Shown here: one piece after another, positions 18,670-27,034 of the stretch
How positions within the stretch are numbered: the stretch's first letter is position 1
How the letters are laid out: every line of letters begins with the position of its first letter
The notes under the pieces: generated by a model
Told to the model about the DNA's origin: nothing
Database searches by the model: none
Seen by the model: the letters and a program-made list of their open reading frames with translations, nothing else
Made by a program: the position numbers and the translations under genes
Assembly: GCA_948471525.1 (NCBI GenBank)
Contig: CAOKSY010000006.1
Location: forward strand, 1-64,000
Source of the DNA: an uncultured Clostridia bacterium
GTDB taxonomy: Bacteria > Bacillota > Clostridia > Christensenellales > UBA3700
Length of the DNA: 64,000 nt
Reading direction: 5' to 3'

Positions 18670-18685
18670 GTTACCCTGCGCTAAC
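18670..18685 (-). promoter_or_regulatory. Second DtxR-like operator in the feoA leader
   Basis: On the minus strand GTTAGCGCAGGGTAAC is an imperfect copy of the palindrome at 18706, 36 bases downstream of it and just before the ribosome binding site. Both copies share AATGTTAGC on the left and TAACAA on the right. Confidence 0.6.
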
Positions 18686-18705
18686 ATTTTAAGCGCAGCG
18701 ATATT

Positions 18706-18721
18706 GTTAGTCTTTGCTAAC
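18706..18721 (-). promoter_or_regulatory. DtxR-like operator over the feoA start site
   Basis: GTTAGCAAAGACTAAC (minus strand) is a 5-6-5 inverted repeat that begins directly after the -10 box. TTAG...CTAA half-sites at this spacing are the pattern of DtxR/IdeR/MntR-type metal repressors; the exact regulator is inferred. Confidence 0.65.
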
Positions 18722-18750
18722 ATTATAATATTCGTCAAAGTCTCTGTCAA
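18722..18750 (-). promoter_or_regulatory. Consensus promoter of the feo operon
   Basis: Perfect TTGACA, 17-base spacer and perfect TATAAT. A promoter this strong fits a gene set kept off by a repressor when iron is plentiful. Confidence 0.85.
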
Positions 18751-18910
18751 GTACTTTTACGACGAAATTTCTAATTTTTTTCAAAATTTGTTTAAATCAA
18801 ACGCTTTAAAATAAAATATCGACGAAACAGTAAAATATCCCATTTTATAACGTGCGCGTAAAATATAAGGAGTATTTCTTTATCAATATAAGACGTCTTT
18901 GGTGAGCACG

Positions 18911-18939
18911 TAAAAAGGCAAGCGCGATGCGCTTGCCTT
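18911..18939 (-). terminator. Terminator of the GtrA-like gene
   Basis: On the minus strand an 11 bp stem (AAGGCAAGCGC/GCGCTTGCCTT) with a 3-base loop is followed by TTTTT, about 47 bases after the stop codon. Confidence 0.92.
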
Positions 18940-18985
18940 GAATTTCATTGTCAGCAATATCGTCTTTCCTAAGAAAGTCAAATCA

Positions 18986-20533
18986 TTACTTCTTTGCCGC
19001 AGGTTTCTTAGCTGCAGGTTTTTTAGCCGCGGCAGTCGCTTTAGCCGCCGTTGTTTTTTTAGCGGGAGCAGCGGTCTTTGCGGGAGCGGTCTTTGCAGCA
19101 GGTTTCTTAGCCGCAGCGGTTGTCTTGGTCGCAGTAGCCTTTGCTGCGGGCTTCTTTGCCGCAGTCGTTGCCTTAGCCGCAGTTGCTTTTGCGGGAGCCG
19201 CTTTCTTTGCCGCCGTTGCAGTAGTCTTAGCCGCAGCCGCCTTTGTTGCCGGGGCTTTCTTAGCAGGAGCAGCAGCCTTTGCGGGAGCTGCTTTAGCATC
19301 GGGTTTCTTTGCCGCAGTCGTTGCTTTAGCCGCCGTCTCTTTCTTTGCGGGCGCTGCCTTTGCCGCGGTTGCTTTCTTAGCAGGAGCTGCCGCCGCCGTC
19401 TTCTTCGCCGCAGTAGTAGCGGTAGTTTTCTTTGTAGTTACTCCGCTCTTTGCGCTTGTAGTAGCTTTCTTTGCAGGAGCCGCTTTCTTTGCCGCAGGCT
19501 TCTTCGCGGGAGCAGGCTCTTCGACTGCTTCTTCCACAGCTTCTGCCGCAACTTCTTCAACTGCAGGCTCTTCGACAGGTTGTTCTGCAACTTCTTCTAC
19601 GATTACTTCCTCAACGGGAGCTTCAACCGCCTCTTCCACGACTTCCTCGACGATCTCTTCAGTTACATCCTCTACAGGCGCTTCCTCGACGACTTCTTCG
19701 ATCACTTCTTCTACGACTTCTTCCTGTACGGGAGTTTCAGCAGCCTCTTCTACAACTTCTTCTATGATCTCTTCGGTCACTGCTTCAGCGGGCTGTTGCG
19801 CTACAACTTCCTCGACGATCTCTTCTACGACTTCTTCCTGCGCGGGAGCTTCGGTCTTAACTTCTTCCTCTGCTACTGCGGAAGCCGCTACTTCAGTCGC
19901 CACGTCGGACGCTACCGCGTTCTCCGCTGCGCCTTCGGTCGCTACTGCGACTTCTGCCTTTCTGTTTTTGCTGAAAAGTTTGTCGTTCATGATCAAAAAC
20001 TTCTCTGCAAAGAACATAATGATAAGATCAGCGCAAGAAAATGCTATTGTCGCAACATTTAATGCCCAGCCTTCCGGATTCTTATTGATAATAGGCAATG
20101 TTGACCAAGAAGGAATACCCATAAGCGCATCTCTGATAGGCGCCTGTATTGCTACAGATCCTACCCAAAGTACTATGCTGAAAATCACATACATAAATAT
20201 ACCGAAAGCAAGATTATGTCTGGGCTTAAATAATACTTTTCTATGTAAAATGAAATTGATTACTTTACAAACGAATACTGCAACCAAAGTTACGATAAAC
20301 GTTCCTTTATATTGCTCCATTCCCAAAAACATAAAATTGATCTTATCCATTTCTCCGATTGCAGGAATAAATTTCGTACAAACATTTATTATCACTAACT
20401 GTACGATAAATCCCGCCATACTGAGGATTATGAACCAGATAAGCTGCAAAAATGATTTGCCTTTGCTTTTCTTTTTCGGTTGCTCTGCTACCGCCGTCTC
20501 TTCGACAGCCGTATTTTGCTTCTTTTCTTCCAT
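18986..20533 (-). CDS. GtrA-like membrane protein with acidic segment and histone-H1-like tail
   Basis: The 515-residue protein has three parts. Residues about 27-185 hold four hydrophobic helices with VCKVINFILHRKVLF, which resembles the N-F-x-x-R-x-x-x-F signature of GtrA-like proteins. Residues about 195-345 are very acidic, with repeats such as VVEEIVEEVV. Residues about 350-515 consist almost only of Ala, Lys, Pro and Thr in AKK/PAAKK repeats, like histone H1 tails or bacterial H1-like proteins. The first 25 residues are also charged. GtrA proteins are linked to lipid-bound sugar transfer, but the tail suggests binding of DNA or another polyanion near the membrane; that is inference. It is a single gene with its own promoter, palindrome and terminator. 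Confidence 0.8.
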   Translation of the reverse strand: MEEKKQNTAVEETAVAEQPKKKSKGKSFLQLIWFIILSMAGFIVQLVIINVCTKFIPAIGEMDKINFMFLGMEQYKGTFIVTLVAVFVCKVINFILHRKVLFKPRHNLAFGIFMYVIFSIVLWVGSVAIQAPIRDALMGIPSWSTLPIINKNPEGWALNVATIAFSCADLIIMFFAEKFLIMNDKLFSKNRKAEVAVATEGAAENAVASDVATEVAASAVAEEEVKTEAPAQEEVVEEIVEEVVAQQPAEAVTEEIIEEVVEEAAETPVQEEVVEEVIEEVVEEAPVEDVTEEIVEEVVEEAVEAPVEEVIVEEVAEQPVEEPAVEEVAAEAVEEAVEEPAPAKKPAAKKAAPAKKATTSAKSGVTTKKTTATTAAKKTAAAAPAKKATAAKAAPAKKETAAKATTAAKKPDAKAAPAKAAAPAKKAPATKAAAAKTTATAAKKAAPAKATAAKATTAAKKPAAKATATKTTAAAKKPAAKTAPAKTAAPAKKTTAAKATAAAKKPAAKKPAAKK

Positions 20534-20562
20534 AATTACACCATCCTATGAAATTAATATTT

Positions 20563-20580
20563 ATACTAATTTATTAGTAT
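20563..20580 (-). promoter_or_regulatory. Perfect palindrome over the start site of the GtrA-like gene
   Basis: ATACTAAT, two bases and ATTAGTAT form an 18 bp perfect dyad that overlaps the edge of the -10 box and covers the expected start site. This is where a repressor would bind; the regulator is unknown. Confidence 0.55.
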
Positions 20581-20607
20581 TATACTATATAATATTTATT
20601 TAATCAA
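20579..20607 (-). promoter_or_regulatory. Promoter of the GtrA-like gene
   Basis: TTGATT, a 17-base spacer and TATAAT on the minus strand, about 46 bases before the ATG; AGGATGG is the ribosome binding site. The rest of 20534-20839 is very AT-rich and holds no gene. Confidence 0.75.
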
Positions 20608-20764
20608 TAATTTAGAGGGGCTTTTCCTATAAATTTTAACTTAATTTATATCCAAATTTTACCTTTATCGGCTTTTTCACTTGAATTTAATTTGTATTTT
20701 TTATATGCAATTAGATAAATTACAAATTTTTTTTGAATTATAATAGATTTTTTAAGCAATTTTG

Positions 20765-20793
20765 TTGAATAATTAATATCTATGTGCTAAAAT
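20765..20793 (+). promoter_or_regulatory. Promoter of gdhA
   Basis: TTGAAT, a 17-base spacer and TAAAAT preceded by TGTGC (a partial extended -10 box), about 47 bases before the start. Confidence 0.65.
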
Positions 20794-20797
20794 GTGT

Positions 20798-20815
20798 TTG
20801 TTAAAAAATTAAATT
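20798..20815 (+). promoter_or_regulatory. Possible Rex (redox) operator at gdhA
   Basis: TTGTTAAAAAATTAAATT has a perfect left half of the TTGTTAA-N4-TTAACAA Rex box, but only four of seven bases in the right half. In so AT-rich a leader this may be chance. Confidence 0.3.
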
Positions 20816-20839
20816 TTTTATAAAAGGATCGTAAAAACA

Positions 20840-22177
20840 ATGGATTATGTAAACAGAGTGTTGCAAGAGTTAAAGGAAAAGAATCCCAACCAGCCGGAAT
20901 TTCATCAGGCTGCGACCGAGGTTCTGGAAAGTCTCAAAGCAGTGTTTGAAAGCAATCCCGCATATGAAAAAGCGGGTCTTCTCGAAAGACTTGTAGAACC
21001 TGAAAGAGTAATAATGTTTAGAGTGCCATGGGTAGACGACAGCGGAAAGGTACGCGTAAACAAAGGTTACAGAGTTCAGTTCAACAGCGCTATCGGACCT
21101 TATAAGGGCGGACTGAGATTCCATCCGTCGGTCAATCTTTCCATCATCAAATTCCTCGGATTTGAACAGATTTTCAAAAACAGCCTTACTTCCCTGCCTA
21201 TCGGCGGCGGCAAAGGCGGAAGCGACTTTGATCCCAAGGGCAAGAGCGACAACGAAATAATGAGATTTTGTCAAAGCTTTATGACTGAGATGTACCGTCA
21301 TATGGGCAGCGATACCGACGTGCCCGCAGGCGATATCGGCGTAGGCGGAAGAGAGATAGGTTATCTCTTCGGTCAGTACAAGAGGATACGCAACGAGCAT
21401 ACCGGCGTGCTTACCGGCAGAGGTCTCGCATACGGCGGAAGTCTTGTAAGAACTGAAGCTACCGGATACGGTCTCGTATACATATCTCAAGAAGCGCTGA
21501 ACAGCAAACTTCAAAGCAGTTTCTTAGGTAAAAAAGTAGTTATCTCCGGATCGGGCAACGTGGCTACTTACGCTTGCCAAAAGGCTCAGCAGCTCGGCGC
21601 TAAAGTCGTGGCTATGTCCGACTCAAGCGGCTATATATACGACGCCGACGGCATCAAACTCGATATAGTAAAAGAGATTAAAGAAGTAAGAAGAGGCAGA
21701 ATAAGCGAATACGTAAAAGCAGTGCCGAGCGCTACTTTCACCGAAGGACACAAGAAGATATGGTCTATCAAGTGCGACATCGCTCTTCCCTGCGCTACGC
21801 AAAACGAACTCGACGAAGAAGCGGCTAAGACGCTTGTTGCAAACGGTGTAATACTCGTAGGCGAAGGCGCGAATATGCCGACCACTCTTGAGGCTACGAA
21901 AGTATTCCTCGACAACAAGGTCATCTTCCTCCCCGGTAAAGCGGCAAACGCAGGCGGCGTAGCTACGAGCGCTTTGGAGATGGCTCAGTCAAGTAGCAGA
22001 ATCTTCTGGAGCTTTGAACGCGTAGACAGCGAACTTCAGCATATAATGGTCAACATATTCAGAAATATCGACAGCGCTTCGCAGAAATACGGATACGAAG
22101 GCAACTACGTCATCGGCGCGAACATCGCGGGATTTTTGAAAGTGGCCGACGCAATGATGGCTCAAGGCATAGTATAA
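20840..22177 (+). CDS. gdhA: Glutamate dehydrogenase (GdhA type)
   Basis: This enzyme interconverts 2-oxoglutarate plus ammonia and glutamate. The 445-residue length and the motifs YRVQFNSAIGPYKGGLRFHP, PIGGGKGGSDFDPKGKSD (active Lys near residue 125) and the Rossmann motif VVISGSGNVATYACQ (near 237) fit the hexameric, 50 kDa GdhA family. In clostridia such enzymes may use NADP or NAD; the specificity cannot be decided here. AAAGGATCG is a modest ribosome binding site. It forms a single-gene unit ended by a hairpin shared with the converging gene on the other strand. Confidence 0.97.
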   Translation: MDYVNRVLQELKEKNPNQPEFHQAATEVLESLKAVFESNPAYEKAGLLERLVEPERVIMFRVPWVDDSGKVRVNKGYRVQFNSAIGPYKGGLRFHPSVNLSIIKFLGFEQIFKNSLTSLPIGGGKGGSDFDPKGKSDNEIMRFCQSFMTEMYRHMGSDTDVPAGDIGVGGREIGYLFGQYKRIRNEHTGVLTGRGLAYGGSLVRTEATGYGLVYISQEALNSKLQSSFLGKKVVISGSGNVATYACQKAQQLGAKVVAMSDSSGYIYDADGIKLDIVKEIKEVRRGRISEYVKAVPSATFTEGHKKIWSIKCDIALPCATQNELDEEAAKTLVANGVILVGEGANMPTTLEATKVFLDNKVIFLPGKAANAGGVATSALEMAQSSSRIFWSFERVDSELQHIMVNIFRNIDSASQKYGYEGNYVIGANIAGFLKVADAMMAQGIV

Positions 22178-22196
22178 TAAGAATTATCTCAAATCG

Positions 22197-22277
22197 AAAA
22201 GCCGACCTAAAATAAAAGCACCTCCTTAAGTCTTGTCTAACTTTTGGGGTGCATTTCAAAAGGTCGGCTTAATTTTT
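22197..22277. terminator. Long bidirectional terminator between gdhA and the converging gene
   Basis: AAAAGCCGACCT (22197-22208) pairs with AGGTCGGCTT (22261-22270), followed by AATTTTTTT. The 52-base loop contains a second stem (GCACC/GGTGC, 22218-22252). The stem can serve both strands. Confidence 0.8.
22214..22260 (-). mobile_element. Possible solo end of an IS3-type element inside a terminator loop
   Basis: On the minus strand the loop reads TGCACCCCAAAAGTTAGACA, then AGACTTAAGGAGGTGC. This looks to me like the left end and the orfA ribosome binding site of IS3-family elements, from memory. No transposase follows. Confidence 0.35.
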
Positions 22278-22290
22278 TTATCAAAAATTT

Positions 22291-22782
22291 TTATAAAACA
22301 GTTTTGCCGCAAATAGCGCTGTTCTCTTCCTGTCTTCTAAACGCTTTGGAGAGATTGTAAATCTTCATAGTCGATATTGCCACAGTAAACGCTATTGCCG
22401 CGACCGTCAATACCGATATCAAACCGAACCAACCGAATTTTCCGAGGATCTGATCTTCTACGTCTACGATAAGCGTAGCAAAGGTAAGCAAGTAAAATCC
22501 GACTATATCTTCATAGACCAACGCGATATAAGTGGCGCGCTTGATAGACTTAATGCGCTCGCAATCTTCCGAATTGGCAAATTTGCGGATCTTGTACCTA
22601 TCCATAAATATGAGAAAATAAATAGCCATCACAAGGGCAATGCCGAAACACGAAGTCCAAATACAGTTGGAAAGACTGCCTTTGAAGTCCATTCGCATAA
22701 TAAACGGCATAGAGACTATCCACAAAAAGAACAGCCACATCGAAAATATTATGGAAATTTTCTGTTTTCTGCTGAAATTCAC
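22291..22782 (-). CDS. Four-helix membrane protein of unknown function
   Basis: The 163-residue protein has four hydrophobic segments (about 12-30, 40-60, 86-108, 117-140) with basic cytoplasmic parts between; I do not recognise the family. The start is set at the GTG at 22782, which has AGGAGAG 6 bases upstream. A longer frame would begin with TTG at 22833, but that TTG is the first codon-sized piece of a perfect TTGACA-N17-TATAAT promoter, so it cannot be translated from that promoter. It converges on gdhA and shares its terminator. It is separate from the ABC exporter genes further upstream. Confidence 0.75.
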   Translation of the reverse strand: MNFSRKQKISIIFSMWLFFLWIVSMPFIMRMDFKGSLSNCIWTSCFGIALVMAIYFLIFMDRYKIRKFANSEDCERIKSIKRATYIALVYEDIVGFYLLTFATLIVDVEDQILGKFGWFGLISVLTVAAIAFTVAISTMKIYNLSKAFRRQEENSAICGKTVL

Positions 22783-22804
22783 TTTTTTCTCTCCTATTTC
22801 GTTT

Positions 22805-22833
22805 ATTATATACTTATAATCAAATGTTGTCAA
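22805..22833 (-). promoter_or_regulatory. Perfect consensus promoter that sets the start of the membrane-protein gene
   Basis: TTGACA (22833-22828), exactly 17 bases and TATAAT (22810-22805). Transcription should start near 22798, leaving a short leader with AGGAGAG before the GTG start. Confidence 0.85.
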
Positions 22834-22941
22834 GAATTAAAAGGCTTTTGTTAAAAAATATACAAAAATTGTAAATTTTGTCGAACTTCGCATACTATAT
22901 TTTAATAGAATCTATGAACTTTTTATATTGCCGCCGTAAAA

Positions 22942-22977
22942 TCCATCGGACCGCTCCTTGCGAAGCAGTCCGACGGA
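22942..22977 (-). terminator. Hairpin behind the ABC exporter operon
   Basis: TCCaTCGGACcGCT pairs with AGCaGTCCGAcGGA. On the minus strand it is followed by ATTTTAC, about 135 bases after the stop of the second exporter gene. A moderately good terminator. Confidence 0.55.
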
Positions 22978-23112
22978 AAGTTTTATAAAAGGTCGTACAT
23001 TATGAAATAGTCTTTTTTAAGATGAAACGGCGCGCCACATTTATCATCACTTATATTTTAACATTTAAAAACATAAAAAGCAATATCTTTTGAAATTTTT
23101 GTTTAACAAATG

Positions 23113-25278
23113 TCAAATATCGTTTTGCCCCGCCGCTTCGTCAATGCTCACGCCCAAAAACTGCGCATTGTAGAGTTCCGCATAGAATCCGTTGTTTGCA
23201 AGCAATTGATTATGCGTGCCCTGCTCTACTATATCTCCATCCTTGAGTACCAAAATATTGTCGGCGTCTTTTATAGTGGAAAGTCTGTGCGCGATCACAA
23301 AACTGGTCCTGCCTTCCATCAGCGCGCGCATTGCCTGCTGTATAAGCATTTCCGTACGCGTATCGACAAGCGAAGTCGCCTCGTCGAGTATCATAATTTT
23401 AGAATCCGCGAGTATTGCTCTGGCAATCGTAAGCAGTTGTTTCTGTCCTTGCGATATGTTGCCCGCGTCGGCGTTTATAACAAAACCGTATCCGCCAGGA
23501 AGCGTCCTGATAAAGTGATCCGCGCAAGCCGTCTTTGCCGCCTCCATGACCTCTTCGTCGGTAGCGTCAAGTCTGCCGTAACGAATATTTTCCATTATCG
23601 TACCGCGGAAAAGCCAAGTGTCTTGCAATACCATACCGATATGCTTTCTCAATCCGTCTCTTGAGAATTTTTTGATATCTACGCCGTCGACGAGTATTTC
23701 CCCGCCGCCTACGTCGTAATATCTCATCAAAAGTTTGACTAACGTAGTCTTGCCCGATCCGGTAGGTCCTACGATCGCGATACGTTGACCGCTCTCAACG
23801 TGGCTGGAAAAATCTTTGATAATCACTTTATCGGAAGAATAACCGAATTTTACGTTGACAAAGTCAACTTTGCCTTCGATACGCTCGGGATCGAAATCGC
23901 CCGTCTCGCGCTCTTCTTCTCCGTCCAAAAACGAGAATACTCTTTCCGCCGCGGCTACCGTGGATTGGAAGGTGTTCGCCACGCTGGCAAGTTGCGTTAT
24001 CGGCTGATTGAACTGACGCACGTATTGTACAAACGACTGTATGTTGCCCACTCCGAGCGGTCCGTTGATGACTAAAAATCCGCCCAGTATACATACGCTG
24101 ACAAATCCCAAATTGCCTATTGCCTTTGCGCAAGGTTGCATAAGTCCCGAGAAAAACTGCGAACTGTAAGACGATCTGCAAAGTTCCGCATTGTACTTAT
24201 CGAAATCTTCGACGCTCTTTTCCTCGCCGTTGAAAAGTTTGACCACGTTATGCCCCGAAAACATCTCTTCTATTTGTCCGTTGACGTGACCGAGATATTC
24301 CTGCTGACGCGCAAAATACTTTTGCGATTTTTTGATTATAAGCATAGCAACGACCATAAGCACGGGCACGCTCACTACAGAGATCAGCGTCATTAGCGGG
24401 CTTATCTTAAGCATCATTATCAGTACGCCGATCACGGTAGTCACCGAAGTGAGCATCTGAGACAGGCTTTGATTGAGCGACGTCGAAATGGTATCGATAT
24501 CATTGGTGATAAGACTCATCACCTCGCCGTTTGTGGTCGAATCGTAGAATTTGAGCGGAAGTTTGTCGATCTTCTCGTCGAGATCTTTTCTGAATCTATA
24601 AGATATCTTCTGCGATACGCCGGACAGTAAAAATCCCTGAGCGTACGCCATTATTCCGCTTGCCGCGACCAACAGCGTGAGTTTGAGCAAAATATTCATA
24701 ATTTTGTCAACGTCCACTTGCGGCTCTTGCGTAAGAGATACCGATCTTACGTCTTCCAAATACGATTCCGGCACGCTTTCCAACATCTCGTCCATTCTCG
24801 CTATGTCCACGAATTCGCCCACCGTCTTTGCTTCGCGCACCGCTTTTGCTATATTAATCAACGCGACTTTATTCATCTTTGCGGGTATAGCAAGTATCTG
24901 CTCGCGCATCTCGTCCGTCAGATTTTTACCCATATCGTTATCGGGATCGTCTGCAATATTCTTGAGATCTCCTATCGTGATATATCCCACGCTTTCAAAC
25001 ATCGTCAAAGTCTGCTCGTCGTACTGCGTGACGGGCAGTATGGCTTTGTATACGGATTTTTGTATTACTCCCGTCATAAGCGTATCGGTAGCTCCGCCCA
25101 AAATATCGGGGACGGTTATCGTCGCGACGACTCCGCCGATCGCCAAAACAAACGCTATGATCATGACCGCCAAATCCTTCTTCATATATGCAAGGAGTTT
25201 TTTGACGGTACCTTTAAAATCTTTTGCCTTCTCTCCGCTCATTGCGCCGCCCATAGGTCCGTGAGGCATCTTTGGCAT
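23113..25278 (-). CDS. ABC exporter subunit with extra outside domain (catalytic half)
   Basis: This 721-residue half-transporter has six membrane helices and a nucleotide-binding domain. Motifs: Walker A GPTGSGKTTLVKLL, Walker B IMILDEAT with the catalytic Glu, H-loop AHRLSTI, but a degenerate signature NISQGQKQ. Between helix 1 and helix 2 lies an insert of about 130 residues (about 70-205), helical and charged, expected outside the cell; it is absent from its partner. The N-terminus MPKMPHGPMGG is Gly/Met/His-rich. It follows the partner gene by 16 bases. Substrate unknown; relatives move drugs, lipids or peptides. Confidence 0.92.
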   Translation of the reverse strand: MPKMPHGPMGGAMSGEKAKDFKGTVKKLLAYMKKDLAVMIIAFVLAIGGVVATITVPDILGGATDTLMTGVIQKSVYKAILPVTQYDEQTLTMFESVGYITIGDLKNIADDPDNDMGKNLTDEMREQILAIPAKMNKVALINIAKAVREAKTVGEFVDIARMDEMLESVPESYLEDVRSVSLTQEPQVDVDKIMNILLKLTLLVAASGIMAYAQGFLLSGVSQKISYRFRKDLDEKIDKLPLKFYDSTTNGEVMSLITNDIDTISTSLNQSLSQMLTSVTTVIGVLIMMLKISPLMTLISVVSVPVLMVVAMLIIKKSQKYFARQQEYLGHVNGQIEEMFSGHNVVKLFNGEEKSVEDFDKYNAELCRSSYSSQFFSGLMQPCAKAIGNLGFVSVCILGGFLVINGPLGVGNIQSFVQYVRQFNQPITQLASVANTFQSTVAAAERVFSFLDGEEERETGDFDPERIEGKVDFVNVKFGYSSDKVIIKDFSSHVESGQRIAIVGPTGSGKTTLVKLLMRYYDVGGGEILVDGVDIKKFSRDGLRKHIGMVLQDTWLFRGTIMENIRYGRLDATDEEVMEAAKTACADHFIRTLPGGYGFVINADAGNISQGQKQLLTIARAILADSKIMILDEATSLVDTRTEMLIQQAMRALMEGRTSFVIAHRLSTIKDADNILVLKDGDIVEQGTHNQLLANNGFYAELYNAQFLGVSIDEAAGQNDI

Positions 25279-25294
25279 ATTGGCTTTTTTCCGC

Positions 25295-27034
25295 TCATAA
25301 TCCCAATTCCTCCTCCGACAACTGCGACTTTGCGATGTCTAAATATGTCGCGCAATTGTTGAGCAGTTCCTCGTGTTTTCCAATACCGACTATCTTTCCG
25401 TCGTCAAGGACGATTATTCTATCGGCATTCTTGATAGTGCCCACTCTTTGCGCTACTATTATCACAGTCGCTTCCGACATCTCTTCCTCTAACGCCATCC
25501 TCAATTTTGCATCAGTCTTAAAGTCAAGAGCTGAAAAAGAATCGTCAAAGATATAGATAGGCGCTTTTTTATTTAGAGCGCGCGCTATCGCCAAACGCTG
25601 TTTCTGCCCGCCCGACACGTTGGATCCGCCTTGAGCTATCTCTCTTGCATAGCCCTGTTCGCTCGAATCGATAAACTCTTTTGCCTGCGCTATCTCGGCG
25701 GCTTTGTCTAAATCTTCCTGAAGAGGGTTGTTCGCGCCGTAGCCGATATTGCTTGCCACAGTACCCGAAAACAAAGTGTTTTTCTGCGGTACAAACCCGA
25801 TATTATTGCGCAGATCTTTGAGGTTGATATCCCTTACGTCCACGCCATCTATGGTGATCTTTCCTCCGCTGACGTCCATAAGTCTGGGAATGAGATTGAT
25901 CACCGTAGACTTGCCGCTGCCGGTACTGCCTATGATCGCGGTCACCTCGCCGCTATTCGCCTCAAACGTTATGCCTTCGACAGCAGGCGCGCCTCCGCCG
26001 TAGCTGTAACTCACGTCTTCGAATTTTATATCGCCTTTGAATCTGACTCCGCTTTCCGTTTCTTTACCTTCCGCGTTTTTGATACTTATCTCCGTGCCAA
26101 GAACTTCGCTCACTCTTTTGATAGACACTACTGCTCTGGGCAATATAATGAAGATCATAGATATCATCATAAACGACATTACGACCTGCAATGCATATTG
26201 CATAAAAGCCATCATTCCCGCAACCTGTCCGATATCCTCCACTTTGTTGGCGAATATCCATACGACTGCCAGCATTATACCGTTCATTACCACAGTCATT
26301 ATCGGCATCAACAGCGCCATAAGCCTCGTAGTAAACAATGATGTAGACGTGAGATCCCTGTTGGCGTTATCAAAACGCTTCTTCTCATAGGACTGCGTAT
26401 TGAAAGCTCTGATTACAAGCATACCGTTGAGTTCGTCGTTGGCGACTTGATTTACCGTGTCGATCTGCTTTTGCATCTTGATAAATTTAGGTTGAACTAC
26501 CGAAAGCGCAATAATAATAAGCACTATTATCACCGATATAGCGGCGACTATCACCCAAGCAAGCGCGGTAATTCCGCTCGAATACTCTATGGCTTTTATC
26601 GCTCCGCCTATTCCCATAATCGGAGCAAACATTATCAATCTGAGAAAAAGTATCGTCAGCAACTGTATCTGCGTAACGTCGTTGGTACTCCTTGTGATAA
26701 GCGAAGATACGGAAAACCTGTTATATTCTTCCGAAGCAAAATTCATTACCTGCCTAAACAAGTCGCTTCTGAGATCGCGCGATACGTAAGCCGCGACACG
26801 CGAAGAGAAAAAGCCGACCATTACCGCGCAAATACACGCTATGAGCGCAATTACAAGCATTTGCCAACCGTAATGCCATATCGTCGACATATTTCCGCTT
26901 CCTACGCCTTCGGTAATTAAATCGGACATATACCCCGGTAGTTGAAGTTCGCAAATAGCCTCGCCTGTCAAAAATAGTAATGCGGCGATTATCAAAAGAG
27001 CGTATTTCCCGTAATATTTGATTAAATGTTTCAC
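25295..27034 (-). CDS. ABC exporter subunit (degenerate-site half)
   Basis: This 579-residue half-transporter starts with GTG (GGAG 8 bases upstream) and has six helices and a nucleotide-binding domain. Walker A GSTGSGKST and signature VSGGQKQR are intact, but the residue after Walker B is Asp (IYIFDDSFSALD) rather than Glu and the H-loop His is Gln (VAQRVGTI). The partner has the opposite defects. Together they form one working and one degenerate ATP site, as in TM287/288-type heterodimers. It is the first gene of the pair. Confidence 0.93.
   Translation of the reverse strand: MKHLIKYYGKYALLIIAALLFLTGEAICELQLPGYMSDLITEGVGSGNMSTIWHYGWQMLVIALIACICAVMVGFFSSRVAAYVSRDLRSDLFRQVMNFASEEYNRFSVSSLITRSTNDVTQIQLLTILFLRLIMFAPIMGIGGAIKAIEYSSGITALAWVIVAAISVIIVLIIIALSVVQPKFIKMQKQIDTVNQVANDELNGMLVIRAFNTQSYEKKRFDNANRDLTSTSLFTTRLMALLMPIMTVVMNGIMLAVVWIFANKVEDIGQVAGMMAFMQYALQVVMSFMMISMIFIILPRAVVSIKRVSEVLGTEISIKNAEGKETESGVRFKGDIKFEDVSYSYGGGAPAVEGITFEANSGEVTAIIGSTGSGKSTVINLIPRLMDVSGGKITIDGVDVRDINLKDLRNNIGFVPQKNTLFSGTVASNIGYGANNPLQEDLDKAAEIAQAKEFIDSSEQGYAREIAQGGSNVSGGQKQRLAIARALNKKAPIYIFDDSFSALDFKTDAKLRMALEEEMSEATVIIVAQRVGTIKNADRIIVLDDGKIVGIGKHEELLNNCATYLDIAKSQLSEEELGL

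Noticed and set aside
18948..20603. 551-codon open frame on the plus strand, rich in Ala, Ser and Thr
   Set aside because: It mirrors the Ala/Lys and Glu/Val repeats of the minus-strand GtrA-like gene. Only the minus strand has a signal-like N-terminus with helices, promoter, ribosome binding site and terminator.
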